A stretch of DNA of 64,000 bases, taken from positions 1-64,000 of the forward strand of contig CAWURY010000011.1 in assembly GCA_963925605.1 (NCBI GenBank), in the 5' to 3' direction. A program made the translations under genes and the position numbers. How positions within the stretch are numbered: position 1 is the first letter of the stretch; each line of letters starts with the position of its first letter. Under the pieces are notes generated by a model. It was not told the DNA's origin, did not search any database, and worked only from the letters and a program-made list of their open reading frames with translations. Positions 44,491-53,857 of this stretch are shown piece after piece. Source of the stretch: Porticoccus sp963925605. GTDB taxonomy: Bacteria > Pseudomonadota > Gammaproteobacteria > Pseudomonadales > Porticoccaceae.

Positions 44491-47178
44491 TTAGAGGCTT
44501 TTAGAAACAATTTCATATGTATCTCTAGACAATTTTTTCGTTGATATAATTCTATCTAGCTGTGCTCTCATAAGCTCGCCGCGCGCTTGGGGAAAACTGC
44601 GCCAGCGAGTTAAAGGGGTTAATATTCTTGCAGAAATTTGTGGATTTATCTTATCTAGAACAAGCACTTGATCAGCAAGAAAGCGGTAGCCGGCGCCGCC
44701 TTCACAATGGAAGTTAATTGGATTATTAGAACAAAATACACCAATCAACGATCTAACTTTATTGGGATTCTTAAAATCAAATGCAGAATGCGACATTAGT
44801 TCTTCTACTCTTTTCAACCCCCCAGGCAAAGAACATGAGCCCTGGAGCTGAAACCACTGATTTAATACTAACGGTTCATGCTTCCAGTCTTGATAAAACT
44901 GATGCAAAAATTCCTTCGCGGGACCTATTGCATCAGGCCTAGAATCATTAACCAAGGTGACTAAAGATGAAAGTCGATCCGTCATATTATCAGCATTAGA
45001 AATTTGAGACTGAAGTAGTTGCAATGAATCATCTGTTTTTCCATTCGAGAGATAACGCAAAGCTAGGTTCTTCAGGCTACGCCGGGCAACCTCGTCAGCA
45101 TTATAAACATAATCGCCAGAAGGAAAATTACCTAAATATAGCTCTCTCCACTGATCAGCAAGACTGTCCCCTAATTTATTCAACATAAAGTTTCGGACCG
45201 CATGAATCGCCTCAACATCAATCTCTTGTGACAGTTCAGCCATTATTAATTCTGAAGGCAATGTTAAAACTAACGCTTTCATTGCAAGGTCATTACTGGG
45301 TTCTTCAATAATACTGGAGAATGCCGTATGCAAGAAAGGATTCAGTGTTAGCTTATTCTCGACACGGTATCGACAAAGCATAGGTTTCATGAGGTCGACG
45401 GCTAATTGCTGGGACGCATTCCAACGATTAAACCCATCTTCATCTCGTGACATAAGGACAGCCAGATCATCCAGTGAATATGGATAATCTAGCTTAACTG
45501 GAGCAGAAAAATTCTGCAGGAGTGATGGGACTGGATGCTCGGAAATATTATCAAAGAAAAAGGTTTGCTTCTCTTCTGTTATTTCTAGAAGCACAGATGT
45601 GTCGGCATTACTAGAAAGAGGTAAGGCTCCCTGACTTCCAACTAACCCGACCCTAACTGGTATATGATAAATATTCTTCATATTCGATTCAGCTGTTGAA
45701 TTTTTTGTTGCCTCGCATGATTGCTTAAAACTCAACTTGTATTGCTGGGTCTTTAAATTATATTCACTGCTAACTGCTAATTTTGGGGTTCCTGGCTTTC
45801 GATACCAGACCATGAATTGACCGAAATCACGTCCGCTCACCTCAGCCATCACTGATACAAAGTCATCTATAGTCACGGCCTGGCCATCATATTTTGCAAA
45901 ATAAAGATCTGAGCCTCTACAGAATAATTCAGGTCCCAGCAAGGTATAAATCATCCTGACAATCTCAGCACCCTTTTCATAAATAGTGACCGTGTAAAAA
46001 TTTGAAATTTCTATATATGACAAAGGCTGCACGGGGTGTGCTGTTGGTCCTGAATCCTCTGCAAATTGAACCGTTCTAAGGAAGTTAACATCTTCCACGC
46101 GCTTAACCGAAGATGAACCCATATGCGCAGAAAATTCGGCATCCCTGAAGACTGTAAAACCCTCCTTTAAACTCAATTGAAACCAATCCCTGCATGTCAC
46201 TCTATTTCCAGACCAATTGTGAAAATACTCATGAGCAACAACAGCTTCAACTCGCTTAAAGGCATCATCCGTTGTTGTTTTCGGATGAGCCAAAATGCAT
46301 GAGGTGTTAAAAATATTTAACCCTTTATTTTCCATGGCTCCCATGTTGAAATCATCTACAGCGACAATCATATAAAGATCTAGATCGTATTCCCTGCCAA
46401 AAACCTGTTCGTCCCAACCCATAGCATTCTTTAGCGACTGTATCGCATGGCCGCATTTGTCTATATCTTTTGGCTCAACATACAGTCGAATATCTACGTG
46501 CCTGCCAGAACAAGTTACAAAGTTGTCTGTAACCACAGACAGATCACCAGCGACCATAGCAAACAAGTAAGAGGGCTTTAGAAAAGGGTCATGCCAAGTA
46601 GCCCAATGGCGTCCTTCATTTAAATCTATGTCGACGCTATTAACACTAGGTGGCATATCTCCAGCGCCTATCAGGTTTCCATTAGACAATAATACTGGAC
46701 AAGTCAACCTATCCCCAACAATGGTTGTTGTAAACTCAGACATAACATCCGGACGGTCCAAATAATATGTAATACGGCGAAATCCTTCAGCTTCGCATTG
46801 AGTGCAATATATTGTGCGAGACTTAAACAGTCCCTCCAATGAGGTGTTGTTTTTAGGAAAGATGAGCACTTCTGTTGTGAGAGAAAAATAATCAGGCACA
46901 GAATGAATAGTAATGTCATTCTCCGTCAAATTATAGTCCTCTGAATCTAGCAAATCACCGTTGATTGAGATTGACTGCAGTATTAACTCTTGACCAGCAA
47001 GTCGCAGACTCTTTTTTAAACATAGGCTGTCTGGATTACGCCTAATGTCTAATATTGCCAACACCTTAGTTAAGTCTTCTAGAATTTCGATACGTAATTC
47101 TGTTTTATCGATCAAGAAGCTTGGGCGCTCATAATCGCTTAAATATGTCGCTTCTGGGAGAGTATTTTTAGTTATCAT
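44491..47178 (-). CDS. pepN: Aminopeptidase N
   Basis: An 895-residue M1 zinc aminopeptidase of the cytosol. The exopeptidase motif is GAMEN (280-284), and zinc sits on HEYFH (316-320) with Glu339. The layout is N-terminal saddle, thermolysin-like centre, a beta domain and a C-terminal helical bowl, as in E. coli PepN (870). It removes N-terminal residues from peptides. The ATG at 47178 is followed immediately by ITKNTLPEATYLSDYERP, a normal PepN start. Confidence 0.97.
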   Translation of the reverse strand: MITKNTLPEATYLSDYERPSFLIDKTELRIEILEDLTKVLAILDIRRNPDSLCLKKSLRLAGQELILQSISINGDLLDSEDYNLTENDITIHSVPDYFSLTTEVLIFPKNNTSLEGLFKSRTIYCTQCEAEGFRRITYYLDRPDVMSEFTTTIVGDRLTCPVLLSNGNLIGAGDMPPSVNSVDIDLNEGRHWATWHDPFLKPSYLFAMVAGDLSVVTDNFVTCSGRHVDIRLYVEPKDIDKCGHAIQSLKNAMGWDEQVFGREYDLDLYMIVAVDDFNMGAMENKGLNIFNTSCILAHPKTTTDDAFKRVEAVVAHEYFHNWSGNRVTCRDWFQLSLKEGFTVFRDAEFSAHMGSSSVKRVEDVNFLRTVQFAEDSGPTAHPVQPLSYIEISNFYTVTIYEKGAEIVRMIYTLLGPELFCRGSDLYFAKYDGQAVTIDDFVSVMAEVSGRDFGQFMVWYRKPGTPKLAVSSEYNLKTQQYKLSFKQSCEATKNSTAESNMKNIYHIPVRVGLVGSQGALPLSSNADTSVLLEITEEKQTFFFDNISEHPVPSLLQNFSAPVKLDYPYSLDDLAVLMSRDEDGFNRWNASQQLAVDLMKPMLCRYRVENKLTLNPFLHTAFSSIIEEPSNDLAMKALVLTLPSELIMAELSQEIDVEAIHAVRNFMLNKLGDSLADQWRELYLGNFPSGDYVYNADEVARRSLKNLALRYLSNGKTDDSLQLLQSQISNADNMTDRLSSLVTLVNDSRPDAIGPAKEFLHQFYQDWKHEPLVLNQWFQLQGSCSLPGGLKRVEELMSHSAFDFKNPNKVRSLIGVFCSNNPINFHCEGGAGYRFLADQVLVLDKINPQISARILTPLTRWRSFPQARGELMRAQLDRIISTKKLSRDTYEIVSKSL

Positions 47179-47249
47179 TGGGTGCTTGCCTTGGAGTTAG
47201 CCGTATTTAGGATAGTAAGAACAAAAAGAAAAACTACCTGAATGTCAGC

Positions 47250-48089
47250 CTACAGCGAAATATCCACATGGTAAGCCGTATATTTTCTGATATTAATTAC
47301 ACCATTATCCAGTATTAAGTACTGACCTTTTATCCCCATCAAGGTGCCTTCAATTTGAGGATTTTTATCTACGTTATAAGAAACTACCTTAAGTGGATAT
47401 TCTAAGACTGGGTACCCAATAGTCAAAGGTTCGATACTTTCAATTCGCTGGAGCGCCCCAAGACCAAACCGATTTTCAAGTTCCAATAGATCCTGACGAC
47501 AAAGATCATAAAGAACATCTCTAGCGGCAACAAGGTCAACAGAAGGAATGAGCCCCTTCAACATAGTGCGCCAATTAGTTCTATCTGATATGTGTTTGCG
47601 TAGAATATCCTCAACGAACCCAGATTGCTGGCGCGTTTTCACACGAAAAATTGGCAATGCCTCTATAGCCCCTTGGTCAATCCAGCGAGTCGGTAGCTGT
47701 GTTACTCTTGTAATACCGACCTTGGTGCCGGAAGAGTTAGCCAAATAAACAATATGATCTACCATACAATGGCTCATACCCCAATCGGGCTCTCTACAGG
47801 TGCCCTCATTGTAATGGCACTTTTCTGGACTCATGACACAAATGTCGCACTGAGCTAGACTGATAAAGCATGTATAACAATACCCTTGATTGAAGCTTTT
47901 GTTGCTACGCCGACCACAATGGATGCAATGAATCGATCCCGTAAACGAAAGCCTAATCACCTTGCCTAACTGCTCGTTCAAAGAAATTAACTGGTCATCA
48001 ATTGACAACTGATACCGAACAAATTCTGGTCCTAGGGAATCGGGCAACGTCGCCTTCATTTTTTTAAGGTATCCGGAAAAGTCAGGCAA
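47250..48089 (-). CDS. DUF2797 domain protein
   Basis: A 279-residue soluble protein with eight or more Cys in the first half: CIHCGRRS, CYTCF, CDICVMSPEKC and GTCREP, a clear zinc-ribbon array, then a GIY-YIG-like segment (VYLANSSGTKVGITRVTQLP, with RWIDQGAIEA) that recalls the nuclease fold. The family (PF10977) is uncharacterised and widespread in gammaproteobacteria next to pepN and yeaC, as here. The GIY-YIG relation is my reading, not a proven nuclease. Confidence 0.85.
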   Translation of the reverse strand: MPDFSGYLKKMKATLPDSLGPEFVRYQLSIDDQLISLNEQLGKVIRLSFTGSIHCIHCGRRSNKSFNQGYCYTCFISLAQCDICVMSPEKCHYNEGTCREPDWGMSHCMVDHIVYLANSSGTKVGITRVTQLPTRWIDQGAIEALPIFRVKTRQQSGFVEDILRKHISDRTNWRTMLKGLIPSVDLVAARDVLYDLCRQDLLELENRFGLGALQRIESIEPLTIGYPVLEYPLKVVSYNVDKNPQIEGTLMGIKGQYLILDNGVINIRKYTAYHVDISL

Positions 48090-48092
48090 AAT

Positions 48093-48377
48093 CTAATCCT
48101 GCCACTTAATAGGCTGCTCGATATTTTCCCGTGTGCTTCCGTTTTCCTTGATGATGCCTGTAGTGCGCAAATCTTTCTTTTTCTTTAGAGGGATATAACC
48201 TACACGATTCTCGTGGGATTTATGGGCTGCATCATAGGCTATCAAAATCTGCATGCTATGCTCGAGCTGCTCTTGGGTCAGCTTTAAACCATTGGGCCAC
48301 TTTCCTATCTCTACGGCAGACTGTACATTTTTATAGATTTCAGGCGAAATTAACTCAATAATTTTTTGAAAATCCAT
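48093..48377 (-). CDS. yeaC: YeaC family (DUF1315) protein
   Basis: A 94-residue soluble protein. The start (DFQKIIELISPEIYKNVQSA) and NGLKLTQEQLEHSMQ are the family core; the tail is basic and probably disordered. Function unknown. It lies 3 nt upstream of the DUF2797 gene, and the same pair is found in pseudomonads, so they likely work together. Confidence 0.85.
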   Translation of the reverse strand: MDFQKIIELISPEIYKNVQSAVEIGKWPNGLKLTQEQLEHSMQILIAYDAAHKSHENRVGYIPLKKKKDLRTTGIIKENGSTRENIEQPIKWQD

Positions 48378-48429
48378 GATTTACCTTAATCGACATCTCT
48401 CATTAAGCTCTCAGCAATATGGCATTATA

Positions 48430-49101
48430 TCACTGTAAATGACTGGGTCTATCTCGACCATCAAAGACCCCCAAAATAACACCACCAATCAACCCCATAG
48501 CATGAGCCGCATTAGCAATACTCGCATCCATGAAAAAATCCACAATACCGCTAATCCCTAAAATTAACCAAATAAACATGAAGGCTGCAAGGCCTTGAGG
48601 CACAGTCAAAACTGAAGTTGGTGATATTTTTTGACGAATCCAAATAAATCCTAGCAATCCATACACAACTCCAGATAAGCCACCAAATAATGCAGCCACA
48701 CCCAGCAAATACTGCGCAATATTGGAGGATATTGCTATTAAAGTTATATATACAAACAGCCTTGGGCTGCCAAGAAAATATTCGATCTTTTCCCCTAAAA
48801 TCCAAAATAGTAAAGCATTAAAAATCAAATGAAAATGCCCAAAATGTAAGAATATTGGGGTGACAAACCTCCAGTATTCTGCATTATCAATACTGCTCGA
48901 TATGGAACTAAAAATAATAGTATTATTATCTAAACTGTAATCTTGTATTGTAAACCAGTGGACCAGAAGGGGCAGCCATTCAACAACTGCAGCCCCCAAA
49001 ATACTAAGCAATAAGACTATGATCACAACCGGGGCGCTACGCAATTGAAGACTTAAGCTGCGACTATCAAGCTGTGAAGTGGTATTCCTGTCGCCTGTCA
49101 T
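48430..49101 (-). CDS. Rhomboid family intramembrane serine protease
   Basis: A 223-residue membrane protein with six hydrophobic segments. Catalytic residues are Ser143 in FGGLSGVVYGLLG and His200 in NAAHAMGLIGG; the GHFHLIFNALLFW segment (88-100) contains the conserved HxxxN. Rhomboids cut helices of other membrane proteins inside the bilayer. It may belong to the rhombosortase or the GlpG-like branch; no GlyGly-CTERM substrate is visible. It lies between yeaC and nadK. Confidence 0.9.
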   Translation of the reverse strand: MTGDRNTTSQLDSRSLSLQLRSAPVVIIVLLLSILGAAVVEWLPLLVHWFTIQDYSLDNNTIIFSSISSSIDNAEYWRFVTPIFLHFGHFHLIFNALLFWILGEKIEYFLGSPRLFVYITLIAISSNIAQYLLGVAALFGGLSGVVYGLLGFIWIRQKISPTSVLTVPQGLAAFMFIWLILGISGIVDFFMDASIANAAHAMGLIGGVILGVFDGRDRPSHLQ

Positions 49102-49119
49102 TTGCTAATCAGCCCTTTG

Positions 49120-50013
49120 TTACCTATTTCGATTACTTGAGCCCAATCGACTACCCCAGCCTAGCTTTGTGCGACAGGTTGCATAAAAATTATTGTCTGC
49201 TTGGTGGATAAGCTTTAATGGATGCATCCTTTTCTCAATACAGATGACATCGCCTGGTTGAGGGATCAGATCATTCTGCCCGTCGCAGGTCACCATTGAG
49301 TGCTCATTACGCAACCCAAGTTTAATCTCTATGTTGCTATCCCCTCCCACTACAATAGGTCTGCTAGAGAGCGTGTGTGGATTCATGGGAACCAATACAA
49401 TGGCATCTAAATTGGGGTGAAGAATAGGGCCGCCGCCAGAAAGAGCATAAGCAGTGGAGCCAGTTGGTGTTGATACTATCAATCCATCAGATCGTTGACT
49501 ATAAACAAACTGCTTATCTATATACAGCTCAAACTCCAGCATCCGTAGAGAGCTACCTGGGTGCACTACAACGTCATTAATTGCTTCGCCGGAATTTATT
49601 TTTTTACCTTTTCGAGCAAGTGAAATTTTAAGTAAGAAGCGGTTTGAAACAATGTAATCGCCAGCTAAAACACGAATTAACTGATTTTCCATGTCATCTG
49701 GCTGAATATCTGTTAGAAATCCCAGCCTACCCCTATTGACCCCAAGGAGGGGTATACTGAGCTCCGCCACACTTCTTCCGACACTTAGCATGCTGCCATC
49801 TCCACCAACTACAACAACTAGATCCAACTTAAGTTTCTCATCCAGGTAATCAAAAACAGGTAAGGTGTTGTTGGTAACTAACGTTGATGTCTTTGATTCC
49901 AAAGCAACTGAATAGCCTTCTTTTTTTAGAAAATGACATAAGCGATTTAAAGGCTCGGTTACCTCAGGAAGCTCCACATTAGCAATAAGCGCAATATGCT
50001 TAAAAGGTTTCAT
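49120..50013 (-). CDS. nadK: NAD kinase
   Basis: A 297-residue enzyme that phosphorylates NAD to NADP. The catalytic GGDGSMLSVGR motif (about 72-82), the NRGRLGFLTD sugar loop and the DGLIVSTPTGSTAYALSGGGP signature are complete. It acts as a homo-oligomer in the cytosol. It is the first gene of a minus-strand cluster with the rhomboid protein. The 270-nt region upstream holds a possible 42-residue plus-strand ORF. Confidence 0.97.
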   Translation of the reverse strand: MKPFKHIALIANVELPEVTEPLNRLCHFLKKEGYSVALESKTSTLVTNNTLPVFDYLDEKLKLDLVVVVGGDGSMLSVGRSVAELSIPLLGVNRGRLGFLTDIQPDDMENQLIRVLAGDYIVSNRFLLKISLARKGKKINSGEAINDVVVHPGSSLRMLEFELYIDKQFVYSQRSDGLIVSTPTGSTAYALSGGGPILHPNLDAIVLVPMNPHTLSSRPIVVGGDSNIEIKLGLRNEHSMVTCDGQNDLIPQPGDVICIEKRMHPLKLIHQADNNFYATCRTKLGWGSRLGSSNRNR

Positions 50014-50149
50014 AATCAGCCTTCATGCAGTGAATTAAGTACTGTTCTAACCCCGAAGAGCTTCAGCGTCAACATTATATAAGAAAGCCAAGTGGATTGT
50101 GCAGCTTACGGTAAAAGACTGCGTGGTTTGGATAAATAATTGAGGGTTC

Positions 50150-50278
50150 ATGCGCTATGAAAAAGTAACATTAACCCCAGCAGCAGTAGAATTAATTGTA
50201 GTGTATTTATCCGGACAGCATACGCTTAATATTTTTGTCACTATAGCGCTCTTGGAGTTTTTGATATTAAGGGCTTGA
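50150..50278 (+). CDS. Possible small ORF upstream of the tRNA pair
   Basis: A 42-residue frame starting ATG 50150 with GAGGG 3 nt before it (a short spacing), ending in a hydrophobic stretch (LNIFVTIALLEFLIL). It ends 9 nt before the tRNA-Asp gene on the other strand. No homology recognised; it may be chance. Confidence 0.15.
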   Translation: MRYEKVTLTPAAVELIVVYLSGQHTLNIFVTIALLEFLILRA

Positions 50279-50286
50279 AGCATAAA

Positions 50287-50363
50287 TGGCGGACCGGACG
50301 GGACTCGAACCCGCGACCTCCGGCGTGACAGGCCGGCATTCTAACCAGCTGAACTACCGGTCC
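50287..50363 (-). tRNA. tRNA-Asp (GTC)
   Basis: A 77-nt tRNA with anticodon GTC in loop CTGTCAC, acceptor GGACCGG/CCGGTCC, T arm GGGTTCGAGTCCC and encoded CCA. It follows tRNA-Val(TAC) on the same strand and shares its promoter. Confidence 0.96.
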
Positions 50364-50381
50364 GTATATGCTTTCTTCATT

Positions 50382-50457
50382 TGGTGGGTGGTACAGGGGT
50401 CGAACCTGTGACCTACGCCTTGTAAGGGCGCCGCTCTACCAACTGAGCTAACCACCC
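50382..50457 (-). tRNA. tRNA-Val (TAC)
   Basis: A 76-nt tRNA with anticodon TAC in loop CTTACAA, acceptor GGGTGGT/ACCACCC, D arm TAGCTCAG and encoded CCA. First of a two-tRNA unit with tRNA-Asp, 18 nt apart. Confidence 0.96.
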
Positions 50458-50473
50458 CCTTGAAAGAAGCCGC

Positions 50474-50501
50474 ATTCTACCGGAATATGAGGCCTTGTCA
50501 A
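50474..50501 (-). promoter_or_regulatory. Promoter of the tRNA-Val/tRNA-Asp unit
   Basis: On the minus strand a perfect TTGACA and TAGAAT (5 of 6) are 16 nt apart and followed by a GC-rich discriminator (GCGGC), the pattern of growth-rate-controlled tRNA promoters. It lies just upstream of tRNA-Val. Confidence 0.75.
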
Positions 50502-50580
50502 ATATTTCAAGCTGCTCTGGTATATACATAAGAGAGCCATCAACTTAAGATATAAAGCAACATACCTTACAGAGAATTAC

Positions 50581-50937
50581 ATGGAAATTTTTAAAGATTT
50601 TACTTTTGAGGCTGCCCATTTTCTACCTAATGTTCCTGATGACCATAAATGCAAAAGGCTGCACGGTCATTCATACCATGTGGCTATACACATTAAAGGG
50701 GAAATAGATCCAAAAAATGGATGGGTAATGGACTTTAGTGAGCTAAAAAAGCATTTCAAACCAATACATGATCGGTTGGATCATCGCTTTTTAAACGACA
50801 TAAACGGGCTTGAAAACCCTACAAGTGAAAACCTAGCTAAATGGGTATGGGAAGAAATGAAGCCAAAATTACCTACACTTTGCAAGGTACAGGTAAGAGA
50901 AACCTGTACCTCCGGATGTACATATACGGGCGACTAG
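50581..50937 (+). CDS. queD: 6-carboxytetrahydropterin synthase QueD
   Basis: A 118-residue pterin enzyme that converts 7,8-dihydroneopterin triphosphate to 6-carboxytetrahydropterin in queuosine synthesis. Zinc ligands are His13, His28 and His30 and the catalytic Cys is Cys24 (in DDHKCKRLHGHSY). DRLDHRFLND and the substrate-binding Glu in VRETCTSGCTY complete the active site. Length matches E. coli QueD (121). It stands alone. Confidence 0.94.
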   Translation: MEIFKDFTFEAAHFLPNVPDDHKCKRLHGHSYHVAIHIKGEIDPKNGWVMDFSELKKHFKPIHDRLDHRFLNDINGLENPTSENLAKWVWEEMKPKLPTLCKVQVRETCTSGCTYTGD

Positions 50938-50953
50938 TCATGCATCGAGAAAA

Positions 50954-51871
50954 TTAATTTAATATATGATTCAAAGCTGACTGAATCTTTGGGTGCTGAA
51001 ACTTAAATCCAGTTTCTAAAACTTTCCTAGGTAAAGCTCGTTGCCCTGTTAGCAGAAGCTCTTGGGCCATTTCGCCAAATACAAGAAGGGCGGCAACTGC
51101 AGGTATACTAAAAAATACGGGTCTTGACAACGCCTTGCCTAACGCGCGAGTAAAATCTAAATTGGTTACAGGATTTGGCGAGCAGGAATTTACACCCCCG
51201 ACTATACCAGCATGATCAATACAATGAAAAATAAGATCAATTTGATCATTTATGTGAATCCATGGCATCCATTGCTTACCGTTTCCGATTCTTCCGCCTA
51301 GACCCGCCTTAAATGGAGGTACCATACGGGCAAGAGCGCCCTCTCCGTTACCCAAAACTACACCAGTACGAAGATAGCAAACCCGAGACCCCAACTTATT
51401 GAATTGGAAGGCACTATCCTCCCATTTAGAACACAGACTATGGCTGTAACTCTCACAGAAAGGGGTCTCTTCATCAAAAATTTTATCTCCGCCATGACCA
51501 TAATATCCGACTGCAGAACCACTAATGACAACTTCAGGCGCGTTATTCCTATCACTAAAGTATTTAAACAAATTATTGGTGACGCCAACGCGACTATCAA
51601 TAAATTTCTGCTTAAGGCTCTTGGTCCATCTGCCAGAAACCAGTGATTCACCAGCCAAATTTAAAATACAGTGGATATTTTGAGTTTCTGGTAATTCCTC
51701 CAAAATTTCTATTACCTTAACTTCAGGTAAACAGGTTTGGGCAATGCTAGCATTCCTAGATAATGCAACTATGGTGTAACCCTTTCTTGCTGCTGATGCA
51801 CAGAAATTTCTTCCAATAAAGCCCGTAGCCCCCGTTACCAATATTGTTTTTTTTTCTATCATTGAGTACAC
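50954..51871 (-). CDS. yfcH: TIGR01777 family NAD-dependent epimerase-like protein (YfcH)
   Basis: A 305-residue short-chain-dehydrogenase-like protein. The cofactor motif is VTGATGFIGRNF near the N-terminus; GSAVGYYGHGGD and YLRTGVVLGNGEGALARM are specific for YfcH. The C-terminal domain (RPVFFSIPAVAAL to RALPRKVLETGFKFQHP) is the DUF1731 tail. In E. coli YfcH is linked to cell division phenotypes; the reaction is unknown. The start may be at the internal ATG (residue 4). Confidence 0.9.
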   Translation of the reverse strand: MYSMIEKKTILVTGATGFIGRNFCASAARKGYTIVALSRNASIAQTCLPEVKVIEILEELPETQNIHCILNLAGESLVSGRWTKSLKQKFIDSRVGVTNNLFKYFSDRNNAPEVVISGSAVGYYGHGGDKIFDEETPFCESYSHSLCSKWEDSAFQFNKLGSRVCYLRTGVVLGNGEGALARMVPPFKAGLGGRIGNGKQWMPWIHINDQIDLIFHCIDHAGIVGGVNSCSPNPVTNLDFTRALGKALSRPVFFSIPAVAALLVFGEMAQELLLTGQRALPRKVLETGFKFQHPKIQSALNHILN

Positions 51872-51919
51872 CGAGACAAGCCAGTCAACAAATTAAAACT
51901 TGCGTTAAATAACAGCATG

Positions 51920-53263
51920 CTATAGAAAATGTAAAATTTCTTTGGTTTTGGATTTCATTAGCTTACGAGTGATAGCTTCAACATTTAGCCTTACAACAGG
52001 CTCCGTATTGCTGCTTCTAAGATTAAATCTCCACCCCTCAAAAACCATACTTAATCCATCAAAATGATTCACTTCGATAGCCTTTTCATTATAAAAAATT
52101 TGCAAATCGTTTAGCTTTCCGGCTACGTCTTTTATTTCACGATTAACCTCACCAGAGCAAGGATATTGCTCCATTCTTGATTTTACCATTGAAGATAAAC
52201 TCTTACCTGAAACACTTAGTAATTCAGCAGCTAACAACCAAGGAATCATCCCGCTATCGCAATAAAAGAAATCACGAAAATAATGATGTGCGCTCATTTC
52301 ACCACCATAAATCGCATTCTCTTGGCGCATTGCTTGCTTCATAAATGAATGTCCACATTTGCTTTGCACTGGTGTGCCACTAAAATCTCTACATATAGCT
52401 TCAGTATTCCAAAACAAACGAGGATCATGAATAATTTTTTCATTTGGAAGCTTGCGCAAAAAAGCTTCTGCTAGCAAGCCAACTACATAATACCCTTCGA
52501 TAAACTTTCCAGATTCATCAAACAAAAAACAACGATCAAAATCACCATCCCAGGCTATACCAAAATCTGCCTTATGCCTTCTTATCGCATCAGTTGTATG
52601 GTGTCTATTTTCACGCAAAAGAGGATTTGGTATTCCATTTGGAAAGGCGCCATCTGGTTCATGGTGAATCTTAATAAATTCAAAAGGCAGGTGAGGCTCC
52701 AGAGCATCTAAAACTTTTCCAGCGCCCCCATTACCAGCGTTTACAACGATTTTGAGTGGCTTTAATTTAGAATCATCAATGTAGGTGAGCAAATGAGCAA
52801 TATAAGCATCAAAACAGCTTGTTTTCTTATAGGATCCACGAGTATCTCCTTCAGGAGCAAGAAATATAGCTTCTGCGGCTATCTTTCGAATATCCAGCAA
52901 CCCGGTATCGCTGCTCACAGGTTTAGAGTCCTCCCTGACAAGCTTCAGTCCGTTGTAGTCTATTGGGTTATGGCTAGCTGTCACCATAATGCCACCATCT
53001 ATTCCAAAATAATTTGTAGCAAAGTAAATTTCCTCTGTGCCACAAAGTCCGATATCTACAACATGAACCCCTTCATCTCTAAGACCATCAGTAAGAGCAG
53101 ATTTTAAGGTGGCGCTTGAGTGTCTAACATCGCCCCCCACAACCACTGTTACTGGAGACAACCAACGAGCATAAGCTCGACCAATTCGATAAACTATTTT
53201 TGGTGTCAGCTCATCATCTAGTTTTCCGCGAATATCATATGCTTTAAAACAACCTATTTTCAT
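51920..53263 (-). CDS. Phosphomannomutase/phosphoglucomutase
   Basis: A 447-residue alpha-D-phosphohexomutase of the ManB/CpsG/AlgC family. The phosphoserine is Ser97 in MVTASHNPIDYNG; metal is held by AWDGDFDRC; the sugar loop is GGEMSAHHYF and the phosphate-binding C-terminal domain has LRSSNTEPVVRLN. It interconverts hexose-6- and hexose-1-phosphate for GDP-mannose or UDP-glucose. No sugar gene is next to it; its neighbours are yfcH and tRNA-Pro. Length fits AlgC/ManB (450-460). Confidence 0.93.
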   Translation of the reverse strand: MKIGCFKAYDIRGKLDDELTPKIVYRIGRAYARWLSPVTVVVGGDVRHSSATLKSALTDGLRDEGVHVVDIGLCGTEEIYFATNYFGIDGGIMVTASHNPIDYNGLKLVREDSKPVSSDTGLLDIRKIAAEAIFLAPEGDTRGSYKKTSCFDAYIAHLLTYIDDSKLKPLKIVVNAGNGGAGKVLDALEPHLPFEFIKIHHEPDGAFPNGIPNPLLRENRHHTTDAIRRHKADFGIAWDGDFDRCFLFDESGKFIEGYYVVGLLAEAFLRKLPNEKIIHDPRLFWNTEAICRDFSGTPVQSKCGHSFMKQAMRQENAIYGGEMSAHHYFRDFFYCDSGMIPWLLAAELLSVSGKSLSSMVKSRMEQYPCSGEVNREIKDVAGKLNDLQIFYNEKAIEVNHFDGLSMVFEGWRFNLRSSNTEPVVRLNVEAITRKLMKSKTKEILHFL

Positions 53264-53321
53264 ATGTAATCCAAAAAATAATTGTCTATCTATTTGATCT
53301 TGAGGTTATTTTATTATGAAT

Positions 53322-53398
53322 TGGTCGGGGCGGCCGGATTTGAACCGACGACCACTACACCCCCAGTGTAGTGCGCTACCAGGCTGCGCTACGCCCCG
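53322..53398 (-). tRNA. tRNA-Pro (GGG)
   Basis: A 77-nt tRNA with acceptor CGGGGCG/CGCCCCG, anticodon loop CTGGGGG (anticodon GGG), T arm CGGTTCAAATCCG and encoded CCA. It lies downstream of ihfA and merR, the usual place for a tRNA-Pro in this lineage. Confidence 0.96.
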
Positions 53399-53422
53399 AT
53401 ATTAAACCTAGAATAAACGCAC

Positions 53423-53450
53423 ATAATACAGAACAAGCAATGCAATTCAA
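53423..53450 (-). promoter_or_regulatory. Candidate promoter of tRNA-Pro
   Basis: On the minus strand TTGAAT and TATTAT are 16 nt apart, with a GCG discriminator downstream and tRNA-Pro 25 nt away. It would let the tRNA be made separately from the merR transcript. Confidence 0.5.
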
Positions 53451-53500
53451 GATGCTATTGCTATTTAGACTTTTTTAAATTTAATATGGCGCCTGTTAGA

Positions 53501-53857
53501 CTAGCTTTTAAGGTATTGCAGAAGTGACTCAAGCTCGCTAACTGTTTGATCAATCACTTGTCGAACTTGTGTCGCATCTTCTTTTGCTTCTCCGCCAGCT
53601 AATTTTTGGCGAGCGCCATCAATAGTGAAACCTTGCTGGTAAAGTAACGAGCGTATTTGGCGAATCAATATCACATCTTGGCGCTGATAATAACGTCGAT
53701 TACCACGCCTTTTAAGAGGGTTAAGGCTAGGAAACTCTTGTTCCCAGTATCTCAGCACGTGAGGCTTAACTTCACAAAGATTGCCAGTCTCACCTATAGT
53801 GAAATAATTTTTACTAGGTATAGGCGGCAACTGCTCACTGCTAATTGGCTCCAACAT
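53501..53857 (-). CDS. MerR family transcriptional regulator
   Basis: A regulator with a MerR winged-helix domain: YFTIGETGNLCEVKPHVL, RYWEQEFPSLNP and RRYYQRQDVILIRQIR, then a dimer helix. The chosen start (MLEPISSEQ, 118 residues) resembles the family form I recall next to ihfA; an upstream ATG at 53905 gives 134 residues and overlaps ihfA by 65 nt. This MerR is found downstream of ihfA throughout gammaproteobacteria; the effector is unknown and no metal-binding Cys set is seen at the C-terminus. Confidence 0.88.
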   Translation of the reverse strand: MLEPISSEQLPPIPSKNYFTIGETGNLCEVKPHVLRYWEQEFPSLNPLKRRGNRRYYQRQDVILIRQIRSLLYQQGFTIDGARQKLAGGEAKEDATQVRQVIDQTVSELESLLQYLKS

